A DNA stretch of 64,000 nucleotides, taken from assembly GCA_036250225.1 (NCBI GenBank), contig JAPZLL010000042.1, forward strand, positions 266,462 to 330,461, given 5' to 3'. The notes beneath the pieces are model-generated. The model was not told the origin of the DNA. It saw only the letters and a program-made list of their open reading frames with translations, and did no database searches. Below, piece after piece: positions 43,345-54,724 of the stretch; within the stretch, counting starts at the first letter, position 1, and each line of letters opens with the position of its first letter. A program made the position numbers and the translations under genes. Origin of the DNA: Cercophora sp. LCS_1. Lineage: Eukaryota > Ascomycota > Sordariomycetes > Sordariales > Lasiosphaeriaceae.

Positions 43345-44349
43345 CTAGCCCAACCAAACGGGAGGCCCGGGGGGCTTGTACTGCATCAACTTCATATCCT
43401 GAGCCTTCACTGGCCCGCCCTGCAAGTCTTGATTTGGCGGCACAAGGAGACCTATGATGCAGCAAGGTTAGCCTGGGCACCCAAAACGTGGGGGAGGGGC
43501 CATGCCTGCATCCTCGGGCTGGTAAGAGCCAGGGAATTTCGCGAATTCCGTAGGTTGCCCTCCACCAGGGCCGTGGATATTGACAAAGGCGCAGTTGACA
43601 TAAAACTGCTGGTAGTCGAGCTGGTTGGTGGGCATGAAATTCTCGATCCGCATCAGATATTTCCCAGGTGGGGTGGTTAGAGGGATGGTGAAGTTGAACT
43701 GTGTCGGGCCGTCAGTCACTGAGTGCAGCGTTGGGTATGTGGTTAAATTAAAACACAAATTCTTGCACCGAAGTGTCACGTACCTCGGACACATAGGGGT
43801 AAATGGACCAGTGACTGTCGTCTAACGGCCCGGCGTAGGCAATCTTGAACCAGTCACCGTCCCCTTTGTAATTCTGGAGATCATCGTCGGGGGCCCGAGA
43901 TAGATAAATTTGAGCAGGGCCCGGGTGCCAGAATGCGGGGTACTTAGCCTCGCTGGGCGAGGAGAAAACACCATCCCTAACTCCGTAGCCATCCGAAGAA
44001 ACCCGGAAGCCAACTTCAGACCCAGCTAGGACATCTGCCGTTTTTGTTCGAGGGGCAGCGAGAAATGCACCTCTGCCACAGGTGATATTTTCGTTATCAG
44101 GACCGATAATAGGGGCAAGTTTGTACACTTGAGTCCACTCGGGGTAGTCCCAGTCGTTGATGGCGTATGGGGCCTGGACGTCTAAAACGTATGTCCACTC
44201 AGGGGCAGCAGTTCCGTTGACGATCAAGATTCCGTGTACATCTAAGACGGTCAGTAAAGTTCGAGAGACATTGAAGACGAGGTTATCTCACTGTGGCCCA
44301 GAACATCTGGTACCATCAAGGCCAGCAGCCCGAGGAGATGTTGTCTCAT
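43345..44349 (-). CDS. AA9 lytic polysaccharide monooxygenase
   Basis: Exons 44349-44292, 44241-43784, 43698-43506 and 43451-43345 join in frame to 271 residues. The signal MRQHLLGLLALMVPDVLG ends directly before His19, which would be the N-terminal copper His-brace residue (HNVHGILIVNGTAAPEW). The second copper His is in FWHPGPAQIYLS. WFKIAYAGPL, FNFTIPLTTPPGKYLMRIEN, the axial QFYVNCAFVNI (Gln and Tyr), GPGGGQPTEFAKFPGSY and the ending KPPGPPVWLG are AA9 features. It cleaves cellulose or hemicellulose oxidatively outside the cell. YLMRIEN lacks the second-shell His of many AA9s (YLLRHE). The last intron fits best as GC-AG (54 bp, giving EDAGLLVPPNQD); a 36-bp GT-AG alternative also keeps frame. 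Adjacent to GH30. Confidence 0.85.
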
Positions 44350-45359
44350 TGTGGTTGATATTGGAAACCTAGAGGCCTAAGAAACCATCTCTGGAGTTCT
44401 GCACGCACTGGAACAACGACAATCGAAGAGCATTAAGTACCTCAGATCTCTCAGGCCCTCAACCTCATCGGTAGAGTAGCATTTTGCATCCTCCCAGGTG
44501 CTGAACAAGGCAGCACCATCGCATGTGATATAGCAAGGGCCACTCAATGGGGATAAGTTAATGAATCGGGTATTAAAAATGCGGAGTGCGGGGAAGTCCC
44601 ACCAGTTTGTTGGTTCGGTCAGCCAAACAGAGCATGGAAGATTACGGCGCAGTCGTTTTACGGTGCGGCTAATCATCTCGATACGCTCTGTGGGCTATTT
44701 AACCCCGACTTCAGCACAATCACATGGAGGTGCGGAGCGGAGTCTCCCTCTTCCGTTACCCGGCTCCTACGTTCCAGATATCATTTTCGGAGAATGCCGG
44801 GGTTCTATGTTCAAGTCACCGAAATCCTCAGCGAAGGAAGGTACAGGAAAAAAAGACGGAGCTGACTAGGAAGCACACTTCAACTCATTGCTTATAACAC
44901 TTGATAAATTGCTTACTGCCTTTAGACAAATCTCCCAGGACTTCAGCTCAACACTTTGTGGCGCTCATCGCCAAGCTCCGCCTCCTGAGCTGAAAGGGGT
45001 TCAAGCCACAGTCCAGCTTTCTTGAACTCTCAATGGTCCGTCAAACTAGGGCAAATTCATTATTTAACTACTTCTAATAGGCATCACCCACAAGCAACAG
45101 TGGTTGTCGTTCCCTGATGTAGGTTGACAAACTGCCAAGCATCCAAGCATACAAGAGCAGCTTGGATCCGCCGTCCATTAGCATGCCCTACCTCGCTCTT
45201 CCTCTTGGGGTTATCTTCCATACTCCCATCTCAAGGTGTCGTCCAAGTTGAAGAGGGTCGTGAGGTCCCCCTTTTCGTTGGCGACAGCCAGTGTATTATA
45301 TGTAGCATATCATTATTTTATCAAGATCTGATACATTCTTGCCAGGTCAGCCTACCTAC
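44350..45359. other. intergenic region upstream of AA9 gene
   Basis: An unrecognised 99-codon minus-strand frame (44676-44377) and other short frames; no supported gene. Confidence 0.4.
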
Positions 45360-46969
45360 CTAGGAACAATTGCTGATCACGAACGTATTTAGTGATCTCC
45401 TAAACAGCGTATAATTTTTCGTCGCTGAGATAACCTCCACCACCGCTGTCCCAATGTGTTCAAACTTCTTGACCCCATCCGAAACCCAGTTGGTTACCTG
45501 GCACGTGCTGCCGGTGCGAGACCATCGATTCCTCATCGCGGGATGAAGGTAGACGGCTAGGTCATTGTCGCCGTTGTTGATGGCTTGCACAACGATGCTG
45601 TCATCCGGATTCCGGAACGCCGTGACCAAGAGACTGGAATTTATAGGCGCATTTTCTTCGAGATACCACCCTTGCTTGACCTCAATTCTGTCGGCGCCCG
45701 GACGGATGAATCGGCTGTACTGTGCTGATCCCCAATATGTCGAGCCGATGGTGTACAGGGGCTTGGTTGGAACCTCAACTTGCGTCGCATTTTCGTTCTC
45801 CCCCCACATGCCCTGGCCACGGGAACCCTCCCTTGAACTAGGCGCCAGAATAAACGGTACGTCACCCCCTGCTTGACCTGCCCCAATCCAGTATATATAC
45901 GCGCTGACATTTCCAGTTGTCAAGGCTTCATGAATGTTGATGGCGTGAAGTAGCCCCTCGTTTTCGGTGTGGTTCTTGTACCACGTCTGTGTCATTCCTA
46001 ATCGGTCCATGATGGGTGAAATTTCCGTCACCCACACGGGGAGAGTCGTATTAAAGGGGCTGTCTGGCTTTGACGGACCTCCCTTGTAAGTGTGTGTTGA
46101 GACCAACGCAAGCCCCTTTTCGGCTCCGGCGTCCTGCATCTCCGCCAAAAGTTGCCTCTGCATCGACCAACCCTGCCCTTCGCAACAGGAGATTCCGACA
46201 TCCGACAGGCCATTCTCCTTTAGCGCTGCGATCGCGGCAGGCATAACGTCCGCCGCCTGATACCCATCCGACAGCATCGTCGCATAATTCTTGCTGCTCC
46301 CTTGTTAGCCTACTCTCTCACCACAATCCGAAATTGATGAAGAACTCACACCAGGTTAGGCTCGTTCAGGAACCCCAAATACTTGATTGGTATTCCAGCC
46401 TCCACCCAGACCCTGACATACTTTGCCAAGTACTGTGCGTACCCCTGAATCCAATTCACCCCCTTACACTCCGGCCCCTGACCCTGCCCTCGCACACCGC
46501 ACAGCCAACCCCCCATATCATCCCTCCTGTTTGTTTTCATGTACCCCGGTGCGCTCCACGCATCCGCGATGAACGTCTTGACCCCATAACTCTGCGCCTG
46601 CCTCGCAACCCAGACTTGTCCGCTGTCTTTTCCATCCCACGTGAATACAGACGATGCATTTGGCTGTGGCGAGTTCATGTGATCACCTCTCGAGTCGGGG
46701 GAAGATCCCAGCCCGATTCGGAGAATGGAAAACGCGGCGCCTTTGGTTGGGTGGAACAGGAGATCGAGGACCTCGGTGCGTGCGGGCTCAGGGAGGTTGA
46801 TAATGGCGTTTGCGCGCTGGAACGCCTCGCAGATCCCGAAACCGTCAATTTTTTGATGTGTTATTGAAGGGATGATTGAGAGTGGGATGGCGTCGAGGGG
46901 GGGATTGGATGGATCGTTTTGGGCGAGAGAGAGGAGGAGAAGGTGGGGGAGGAGATGCCAGGCACGCAT
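45360..46969 (-). CDS. secreted GH30-family glycoside hydrolase
   Basis: Exons 46969-46350 and 46293-45360 (intron 56 bp, donor GTGAGT) join in frame at NEPNLV/KNYATML to 517 residues. The start at 46969 (MRAWHLLPHLLLLSLAQ) gives a signal peptide; an in-frame ATG 17 codons earlier would spoil it. GH30 landmarks: QKIDGFGICEAFQRA, FSILRIGLGSS, FIADAWSAPGYMKTN, acid/base Glu203 in GFLNEPNL, WSMQRQLLAEM, nucleophile Glu297 in WVTEISP, and AYIYWIGAGQAGGD. The C-terminal beta-domain has YTIGSTYWGSAQYSRFIRPG. GH30 members with this layout in moulds include xylanases and beta-1,6-galactanases. Exact substrate unknown; it probably works with the neighbouring AA9 on plant wall. Confidence 0.88.
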
Positions 46970-47682
46970 CTTGACGGCGGTTGCGGGCAACAGAGAAAAC
47001 GCTTTGCACGAGTCTATCATGAGTTCTGGGTGACGAATTCGTTATATGAAGACCAAAATTGGTTCGGCACGGGCTACGCGTCCAAGATTGTGCAAGGTGA
47101 CGCTCCGGGAGTTGTCCAATTTGGATATATCCGCTGCTTGTCCCGGGACCCATCTTGGCCATGGGTGTTCAGCGGCATTTTTATGCGTTCAAAGCGCATC
47201 ATTGGGGGGCTGGCGATAATGTGGGAATAAAATCTTGTCATCGCCTCCACCAAGAAAAAATAGCCAGCTATGGTGTCGCGATGGGTAACTAAGAGCGGGA
47301 AAGAAAAGCCCACAGTTCCAAAAACATGAAAACTCAAGGGAAGGTCCATGTACAAACCTGCATCCTTCTGCGTTGACATGTGCTCAAATACTCGGTGCAT
47401 CCTCATAACCACAAAGGACCTTGAATCTCCCATCAGTTCTAGGCACCACTTTCGTGTACTTGTTAGAGGCACGATTGGGGACTATCGCCTGGCCTCAAAA
47501 CTCGCCATCAGGCCGTTTGACACCCCATAATCTCTTGATATCATTTGCTTTTGTATCATTTTCCTCTCGGCATCATTTCGTCCTTTCTCTTGCGTTCTAG
47601 CCGTCGCCTCCCAAGCAAATTCCTTCACTCTCACACCCCTCGCGCCCTAGGGTCGGCCAATCCCGCGGGTTTGCTGCATTTT
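46970..47682. other. divergent promoter region
   Basis: Lies between the leftward GH30 gene and the rightward secreted/TM gene. No gene seen. Confidence 0.45.
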
Positions 47683-48531
47683 ATGTCTCCCTCATCTGTC
47701 TTTTTCGTCGTCGTCCTCGCTTCTGTCACGTCTTTGGCGGTGGTACAAGACACAATCCTCTCCTATGCTGACGTCAAATGTCCCACGTTCCCGAACAGAG
47801 CCAGCAACAGTTGCAACATCACATCACAACACCCAGGGCACCTGTGCCGGGGAAATGAGCCAGGAGTTGAGGCAAGAGGTGTGATCTTCAGGGCACTTCT
47901 CAGTGATAATGCCGAGTCTGCATCCTCACAGAACACCTCAATCAACTGCTGGCCCATTGAGCCCAAGTCCTACGATTTGACCCCTGTCACAAGCATTGTC
48001 ACTGACGTATAAACTTCCAAGGCATTTTGATTGATATCTCTATGACTACAGGGTTTATGATCACAGGGAACCCAAAACGTTGCTGGTGAAAGAGGTCTCA
48101 TTGGGATCGCACCGATGTTGACGGTCTTCTTCCCAAGCAGCAACGATGTCAGTACAACCGAGACGCAACTCAACTGCATGAATGCTATCGACATGTCTGT
48201 CGTCGAGAATGCCAGCGCTGTTAGGCACCCGGACAAGAAGGCTGCGCTAGGGAGATTGGGCACCAACGCCGTGACCGCGGGATTCATCATGGCTGTTGCG
48301 GTGGTTTTTCGCAATACGTTTAGATCATTTCTCCATTCTCCATTCTCTGTTACCTATTATCAGATATATCCCCTTTCTTATCTTCCTATTCCGGTATTTG
48401 TATCAAGGATCGGGCCAGAAGAAAGCGAGGAAGTGGTCAGTGCGAAAGGACATCAATTGCGCCCTCCCACGGCTTCCACTAAAAGGAAGGCCTGTTTAGC
48501 AACTGACAAGGGATTAGACGCGCTGCAATAG
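47683..48531 (+). CDS. putative secreted or single-TM cysteine-containing protein, function unknown
   Basis: Exons 47683-48006 and 48067-48531 join in frame (SIVTD/GTQNVAGERG) to 262 residues; the intron has donor GTATAA and branch TTGAT/TGACT. MSPSSVFFVVVLASVTSLAV is a signal peptide. Residues to about 190 are polar with several Cys and sequons (NTS, NIT, NAS). One hydrophobic segment (AVTAGFIMAVAVVF) near residue 195 could anchor it to the membrane, leaving a basic tail. No family recognised; another intron in the tail is possible. Confidence 0.5.
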
Positions 48532-48805
48532 GCATCCAGCCGATCTCTTGAGCTCCAACTGCATGTCAGAAGACTTTGAAGGGATGTAGGAAGGCCTTGA
48601 AAGGATGTAGTGAGGAATACTAATATTTCCTGAACTGCCTGAATGGCCCCTCTCTTTTCCTTGGATGGGTGCATGAAATACCACATCAACGACTCCTGAT
48701 ACGCCTTGAAAACCTGGAATTGACTTATGCTGTCTGCCTGATGGCCCGTTCCTGTGGCCCGAGACGTCGTGCATAAAAATTACATGTCCAAGTCCTTCCC
48801 CTAGC
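48532..48805. other. convergent intergenic gap
   Basis: 3' ends of the neighbouring genes. Nothing else seen. Confidence 0.4.
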
Positions 48806-49792
48806 TCACAAACTCAACGCAACCACCCCCCCATTGATCAACTCAAACTCCGGCGTGAACTGCCCTCCGTTGGTAACATACAAAGTCTTCCTCTCCTTCA
48901 CACTTCCCCTTCCAAAAGCCGCACTCGTCGGATTCAGCAGTAGCGTCGCATTCTGCACCAATGTCTGCGCGCCTGGCAATCCAACCGGCACCTTGACAGC
49001 ATAGTCAGGATGGCTGGCAATCCAAGCGTACCCCTTTCCAGTGATGGCATTGACATCCAGCGCGATATCATCATACACCACATCCGCAGCCGCGGCCGTG
49101 GAGCTCGAGATGACCTGGATGCTACCAACTTGGTTGCCGAAAAAGTCAACGGCGACTTTGCCGAAGAACTTCTGGGCCGAGTTGGTAAAGTACAAGTACG
49201 CCCCCTCCGCCTTGAGCCCGTTGATGCCGAGGTGGAGGCCCTCCATGGCCGTGCCTGTCGGCTCCAACAGCGGGGAGGAGAAGGCCACGGAGGAAGATCT
49301 GGTCAGGAGGTTGATGCGCCACACGCGGCCTGCTGCCGAGTCCGCGGCCATGAGGAGGAAGGGATTGGTCGGGTGGCGAGCGATGCCGTTGAGGATGGTG
49401 GAGCTGGCGACGGTGGTGATGAACTTGGGGAAGGGTGGGGATTGGGAGAAATCGACGGTCCAGATGGCGAGGGAGCCGAGGGCGGCGCGGGTGTTGGCGA
49501 GGTCCCAGGTGCCGGTGACGAGAGCGAAGAGATCCGGGGTGATTTCGGCGATGCCGGAGATGCCTGTGCAGTTGGGGAAGGTGTGCACGATTGAGGCAGT
49601 CGGGACAGAGACTGTTGGGTCGATTGAGAATAGGTCCGGGACAGACATGGAGGTGATGAGGAGCTTGCTGTTGGCGCGGACGGCGATGTTTTCGATGAAA
49701 GTGTTTTTGGGGAACGTGTAGACATTGCGGATCGTTGTGCCAAGGGCAGCATGCGCTGAGGCGATGAGCCCTAGAAACAGTGATGCCTTCAT
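48806..49792 (-). CDS. secreted SMP-30/gluconolactonase-like beta-propeller protein
   Basis: Intronless frame of 328 residues. MKASLFLGLIASAHA is a signal peptide. The remainder has the repeating beta-strand pattern of six-bladed propellers: FPKNTFIENIAVRANSKLLI, SMSVPDLFSIDP, GISGIAEITPDLFALVTG, ILNGIARHPTNPFLLMAADS, AAGRVWRINLLTR, GLHLGINGLKAEGAYLYFTN, YDDIALDVNAITGKGYAWIA and TLYVTNGG. These match the fungal secreted SMP-30/LRE-like group often found in or near secondary-metabolite clusters; no biosynthetic core gene is present here. Lactonase or strictosidine-synthase-like activity is possible but unproven. Confidence 0.8.
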   Translation of the reverse strand: MKASLFLGLIASAHAALGTTIRNVYTFPKNTFIENIAVRANSKLLITSMSVPDLFSIDPTVSVPTASIVHTFPNCTGISGIAEITPDLFALVTGTWDLANTRAALGSLAIWTVDFSQSPPFPKFITTVASSTILNGIARHPTNPFLLMAADSAAGRVWRINLLTRSSSVAFSSPLLEPTGTAMEGLHLGINGLKAEGAYLYFTNSAQKFFGKVAVDFFGNQVGSIQVISSSTAAAADVVYDDIALDVNAITGKGYAWIASHPDYAVKVPVGLPGAQTLVQNATLLLNPTSAAFGRGSVKERKTLYVTNGGQFTPEFELINGGVVALSL

Positions 49793-50732
49793 GGCGAGGA
49801 TTGGCTGGGCTGACTGATGGGATGAGATTTCTGGCTTGTCGACTTGGAAGAAAAGGAAGTTCTTGTGCCATAATATATTGCTTATCTACCCTTGTGTCTT
49901 GCTCATCCATGATTGGCCAGCTCGGATTGTTGTCGCGTCGAATTGGGTTCAAGTTGCTAGCGCGTCTCTAGCGTTCCAAAGAAAGGACATAAATTTCCAC
50001 TCAACCAATATTACTACGCTACTAGTGACTATGATAACAGGGGGATGCTTGTGAGTCCCAAGTTTTCCCCACATCCCGGGGGTTCACGAAGGATGCCCGC
50101 AACCAGTCTTGCCCGAGGATGCATTGCCCTTTGAGAAGCGGGCAATGGCAGTGATTAGAGACTATTAACCCTGGCATTTTGGGCAGTGTTCAGAAACCAC
50201 TTCGGCACATCCTCAACTTGTGTTTTGGCTCGCCTTGCCAGGAACTCATCAACTCCAAGGCCGCTCGCTTGCTTCCATTTTTCACAGCGTTCTGGTGCAT
50301 TCACACTCCATACCTATCGTAGTGGGGGTTGCAGGTGGGCGACATGCCCATGTTATGTGAAACAGGTTTCTCACAGTTATACAACCTGCCGTGTTAACAT
50401 GCCGTGTTTCCTAGTAGGCGGCTGAATGATTTCGCTGCTCCGGGGGAGACACCATCGGCATTGTTGACATGATAGCGCAACTCAATTCTCGTAGGGTAAC
50501 GTCATTTAAGGTGCTGGTCTCTTGGACGAAAAAGCGGGGTTTCATAAGATAGACATGCCAAGCGCTGCAGGATCTGCATCTAGGAATTTTAAGCATACCT
50601 GTCACGCAGTGTATGATCCTGGCATTGGCTCACGCCCCTTTCCCCATGCAGGAGCTTAGTCAGTGGAAGAAACGACATTCGGTGCTCTCTCAGCGCCCAG
50701 CATCTCAACAAAAGGGATCATGCCCACAGCGC
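49793..50732. other. divergent promoter region, nothing recognised
   Basis: A TATATTA-like motif on the minus strand near 49870 lies about 80 bp before the SMP-30-like ATG. No gene recognised. Confidence 0.4.
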
Positions 50733-50740
50733 GATATAAG
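50733..50740 (+). promoter_or_regulatory. TATA-like box of the GFA gene
   Basis: GATATAAG 100 bp before the ATG at 50833. Confidence 0.35.
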
Positions 50741-50832
50741 TCCCAAACCCCTCGCATAACCTACACCTTTGTTTCCGCATTCTTCAACCAACTCCCATCA
50801 AAACAAGTCTTTGCAAAAAAAAAAACAACAAA

Positions 50833-51507
50833 ATGGCTGACACCGTGCCTCCCACCCGTCGCCCCTTCCGCGGCTCCTGCCACTGCGGTTTCACCTCTTA
50901 CATCATCTTCCTCACGCTCCCCCACTCGCCCGCCCCGGAATCGGCACCCATTCCCGGCCCGGAGCCCTTTCAGGCCTTTGCCCGCTGCAACTGTACCATC
51001 TGCCACAAGATCGGCACCCTGCACGTCCGTGTGCCTTTTGCGCCCGATGACTTCCTCCTCTTGTCCCCGTTAGATCCTCTTTCCGAGCTGGGAACGTACA
51101 AGCGGAAGCCGGATGGGTTCAGCTTTTTGTTTTGCAAGAATTGCGGAACGAGGTGCTTCACCTTTATGGGGCAGGGAGAGAATGTCGAGGTGGATCTGGG
51201 CGCGTTGGGAGTGGAAGGGGAGGGGAAGGGAAAGAAGGCAGAGGTGTGGAGGCCGAAGAGGGAGGGATGGAAGGAGGGCCGGGCGAATGGTTGTTATTTG
51301 AGCGTGAGCAATACCGACAATTTTAGGAAGCGTCTTCTGACTTGTGCGAATTAGGTCAATGGGCATTCGATTGAGGCTGGACAGGAGGGGTTCGATATTG
51401 GGACGTTTGTGGATAGGAACTGGGTGTTGTATTATGACTATCGGGAGTTGCATGGAGAAGCGAGGCCGCAAAGGTACGGGACGCCGCATGAATTTGGCGC
51501 ATACTGA
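50833..51507 (+). CDS. GFA/CENP-V zinc-binding family protein
   Basis: Exons 50833-51303 and 51355-51507 (51-bp intron with branch TCTGACTT) join in frame at YLS/VNGHSIE to 207 residues. Zinc ligands of the GFA (glutathione-dependent formaldehyde-activating enzyme-like) fold are visible: GSCHCGFTSY, ARCNCTICHKIG and FLFCKNCGTRCF. The closing part is VNGHSIEAGQEGFDIGTF, WVLYYDYRELHGEARPQRYG, TPHEFGAY, typical of fungal GFA paralogues. The bacterial namesake binds glutathione; fungal members have mostly unknown substrates. Cytosolic. Confidence 0.88.
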
Positions 51508-53439
51508 ATGTAATGCGAGACGAATCCAGACGTCTACGATTTGCGTTGCTGGGCATGGTCCTGAGCTGCTGCTGCTTCAGCCTGAGCTATGATGATCCTA
51601 GCCTGCGTCTCCTGCACAACCCCGGAGCCTCGTTTCTTGCTACTCCGGCTAAGCCCGCCGTTGATCAAAATGGGGCAAAACAGCCCAGGGATAATTATGC
51701 GTTTCGGGCACACGCACCACAGAGCTACGACTCCAGTGTAGGGATCGCTCGTTGAGTATCCGTTTGCTATCCAAGCATGATAGCTGTCAAAAGCTTTTGG
51801 CTTCGGTAATGCGAGCTTTCACCAGCAAAACATGAAGGTATTACGAGCGTCATGAAACCATATCACACCTTGGAGACGCTGGAGACCCTGGGTTGAGAAG
51901 TAGTTACCCTTGCGCCTAGACGAGTTCGAGTTCGTTTTGATCTTGCTACATAGATAGATAGGTACATTCTAATAGCAATTTCACAGTTAGATTAATAGTG
52001 GGATGGAACTGTCAGAATGAAACTAAGTAATGGTTAATAAAGTAGCAAACCCAGCTTTTTCCAACCCTTAAATAGTCTCGTTTGATAGATATTCGCTACG
52101 CTAGCTCCCTGATTTGCGAATGGGTAGGGGCAGCTCCCAAAAGTCTTAAAAAAGAACCTAATCGGCCAATTCGTCCTCCTAAACCGTAAAAAGGCGTTGA
52201 TCGTCGTAGTAAGCCATTGTGTGTGGGAGGTCGCCTCGCAATCGGCCATGGAGGGTAAGTATGGAACGTAAAACTCATGTGCGGCTTTCCTGACTCTGCT
52301 GCCGTTTCGCACCTTCAAACATGCCATGCGTATGTCCGCTTCAGTCTACCACATTTCAAATCAATTTAGAATAAGTGTGGAAAAGATGAAAAGAATTGGG
52401 GTTGAAATGGTGGAGAAATGGTGGAGAAATGGTGGTTGTAGGGGGGGTGAAATGGCGGCGAGCTTTCACAAGTGGGCGGAAACAGGGTGACTCGACTTAC
52501 TAGAAACATGACATCTTGCTCCGTGTAGTGTAGGTCACGAATGAAAAACCCAACGTACGTTACCGAGCCCACGTATTGTATTGGATGGCCTTTGATATAT
52601 GACGCCTGCTAAGGGGTCATACGCGATCAACAGCGCCCAAATTCCAGGCCATCGTGTTTTCCCGGGGCGGTTTGTGGGTCCAAGCTTTTTTTTTTTTTTT
52701 TTTTGTTTCGTACTGCGTACTGTTTGCTGTAACAGTCTGCTTACCTCGCTTGTCTTGAAGTTGAAGTCGCACGGCTACGTGCCTCAGCCAGAATCCACGG
52801 ATGGAGGATGCATGGATTCTGATGTTGAGCAAAATGCCTGCATTATAAGGATACCACCGTTGTCCGACCTTCATGTCAAGATGAAAACGTCAACGATGAA
52901 ATCTCGATCCTCGGCGGCCCTACTTTCCAGGGTACACCCCGGGAAATCATCCGACCGGACCCAACTCTCTTCAACACCTCATCACCTTGGGTCTAGTCCA
53001 CACACAATCAACAAGCCTGATTCTCCCCTCCCAATCAGCAAAAACAACAGAATACTGCCCTTGAATTCTCGTAAACACTCCAAGCGGACTCCCGCCTTCA
53101 GATCACCACTTCCGCTCAACGCCTGCACATCTTTACCGTTCCTCATTAACACAACGAATTATCCCCCGCAACCCAGAGCACATCAGTCCCGCCGCCTCTC
53201 TCAACAGCAACCAACCCACTATCATCACTCGCCCAAAACTTACCCGCCACAGCTTTCATCCTTCCACGTCGTCCCCCCCGTCGAAGGGGTTGAACACCTG
53301 CCCCTGCGTCCCAAACCAATAACCCTCGACGAGGGATGCCAGTTGATCGCTCACTGCCCTACCCAATCTGCCAACTAGTACCAAGATATTAGCCGTCACC
53401 CAAAGACGGAAGTCTGAGGCCTCGCATCCCTAATTTGCA
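51508..53439. other. 1.9-kb region without a supported gene
   Basis: Contains a T18 run near 52686 and a short GGTGGAGAAAT repeat near 52410. A 259-codon plus-strand frame over 52599-53378 is Pro/Ser/His-rich with no motif and starts without ATG, so it is not accepted. The minus strand near 52990-53370 has short readable bits (FADWEGRIRLVD) too broken to call. Confidence 0.45.
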
Positions 53440-54724
53440 ATCAGTAAAGGAAAAAAAGAATGAAATGAACGGAGGGATCCCACATGGAACAACAAAACAG
53501 GGTGGCTGGCCCTGAAGACAGAAACGTTGCAGAAAGCCACTGGGCACTGGCACACTGGGAATCTCTTGGAGTTGCATCTGTTCGGTCTTATGCCCTGGGG
53601 CGGGATGGGATGATGAGGTCGTACTCTACCTTCTCGATCCAGAAGCGGGACGATATGAATACAGCATGCGAGTTGGCTGGCGAATTCTTCTGGTTCCCGA
53701 CCAGGAAGGAGATGTTGGCGGTCCCCGCCGGCGCTGAGCTTGGGATGAGCCGCCGAGACTTCAAAGGTGACATAATCGGGGATTTTCAACCCTTCCAGAG
53801 TATTCTTGAGGACGATGTTGGGATTCAGGATGATCTCGTTTGTGATTGTACCCTTCTTGTTGCTCATACTCAGATCATGCGGCTCCCGTAAAGTCTTGGT
53901 CAGCCTGGCCAGATCTAAGGGTATCTGGAATAGCTCGCCCTTCCTACCATTATATAGTCCCCAATTATGAATGGCATACTGTTGCGGACGAAGCGCCCGC
54001 TCACCACCGATAGGGATTTGTTGAGATCCCGCGTAGGAACTACACCCTGGGCATTGATTGCCGTTCCGTGAGGAATAGATGCCATGCGGACGATGCTATC
54101 CGTGTCGTGGAAGTTGGCCTTGGGGACATAAAGAAACATGCCGGGCTCAAAGTGGATGCCGCTGCCAAGTGCCCCTGGTAAACAGTCATCAAGTCTACTG
54201 ACCGTATTCGTCACATTCTAGACAGTCTGCATGTAGGCCAGCCCGGTGATGTTGATGTCGTTCTGGTTGGCAAAACCGCGGTTCAGGATGTTGCCGAGTG
54301 TCGGACCAAATGTCCACTGCTCAGTGGTGAGATTCGCAATCAGAGTGTTGTCGTTGAGTCCATCCTCGATCATGGCGATTTTCGCTGTGTGCCGCGGTGC
54401 CTAGAGTATATTGAAACCATTACCAACCCAAAGCACCCCTGAGATGCCCAATTTGGAATTGGAGAGGCGGGTGAGGGCCTGCTACTAGACCCCCAGGGAG
54501 GTTTCCAACTACTGTTTCACCTACTTTTGACCCTCTGTCTACGGAAGTTCTGGAAAGAATACGGGTTTCTGTTCCTCCGTGGCCACACAGCGAGGGAATT
54601 GTGGGCCATGGGTACGTTCGATCCCATGGGCGAATGTGAAGTTGTTGAGGTCAAAGGTAGGGGCTGGATTGTTGATGTTCAGAGGCGGGAGGATGCGCCC
54701 GTCCGCTGTGGTTTGGCTGGCCAT
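53440..54724 (-). pseudogene. decayed copy of a conserved ascomycete gene family (unnamed)
   Basis: Minus-strand pieces in order: ATG at 54724 (MASQTTADGRILPPLNIN, FAHGIERTHGPQFPRCVATE), DGLNDNTLIANLTTEQWTFG, PTLGNILNRGFANQN, GLAYMQTV, an in-frame TAG at 54218-54220, then NVTNTVSR, HFEPGMFLYVPKANFHDTDS, IVRMASIPHGTAINAQG, a break near 53915, NKKGTITNEIILNPNIVLKN, a frame change near 53750, AGTANISFLVGNQKNSPANS and FWIEKVEYDLIIPSR. I remember similar full-length proteins of about 400 residues in moulds but cannot name a function. One TAG and at least two frame changes mark a dead copy. Confidence 0.65.

Noticed and set aside
52599..53378. 259-codon plus-strand frame
   Set aside because: Non-ATG start, includes a poly-Phe run from T18, low-complexity Pro/Ser/His and no family match.
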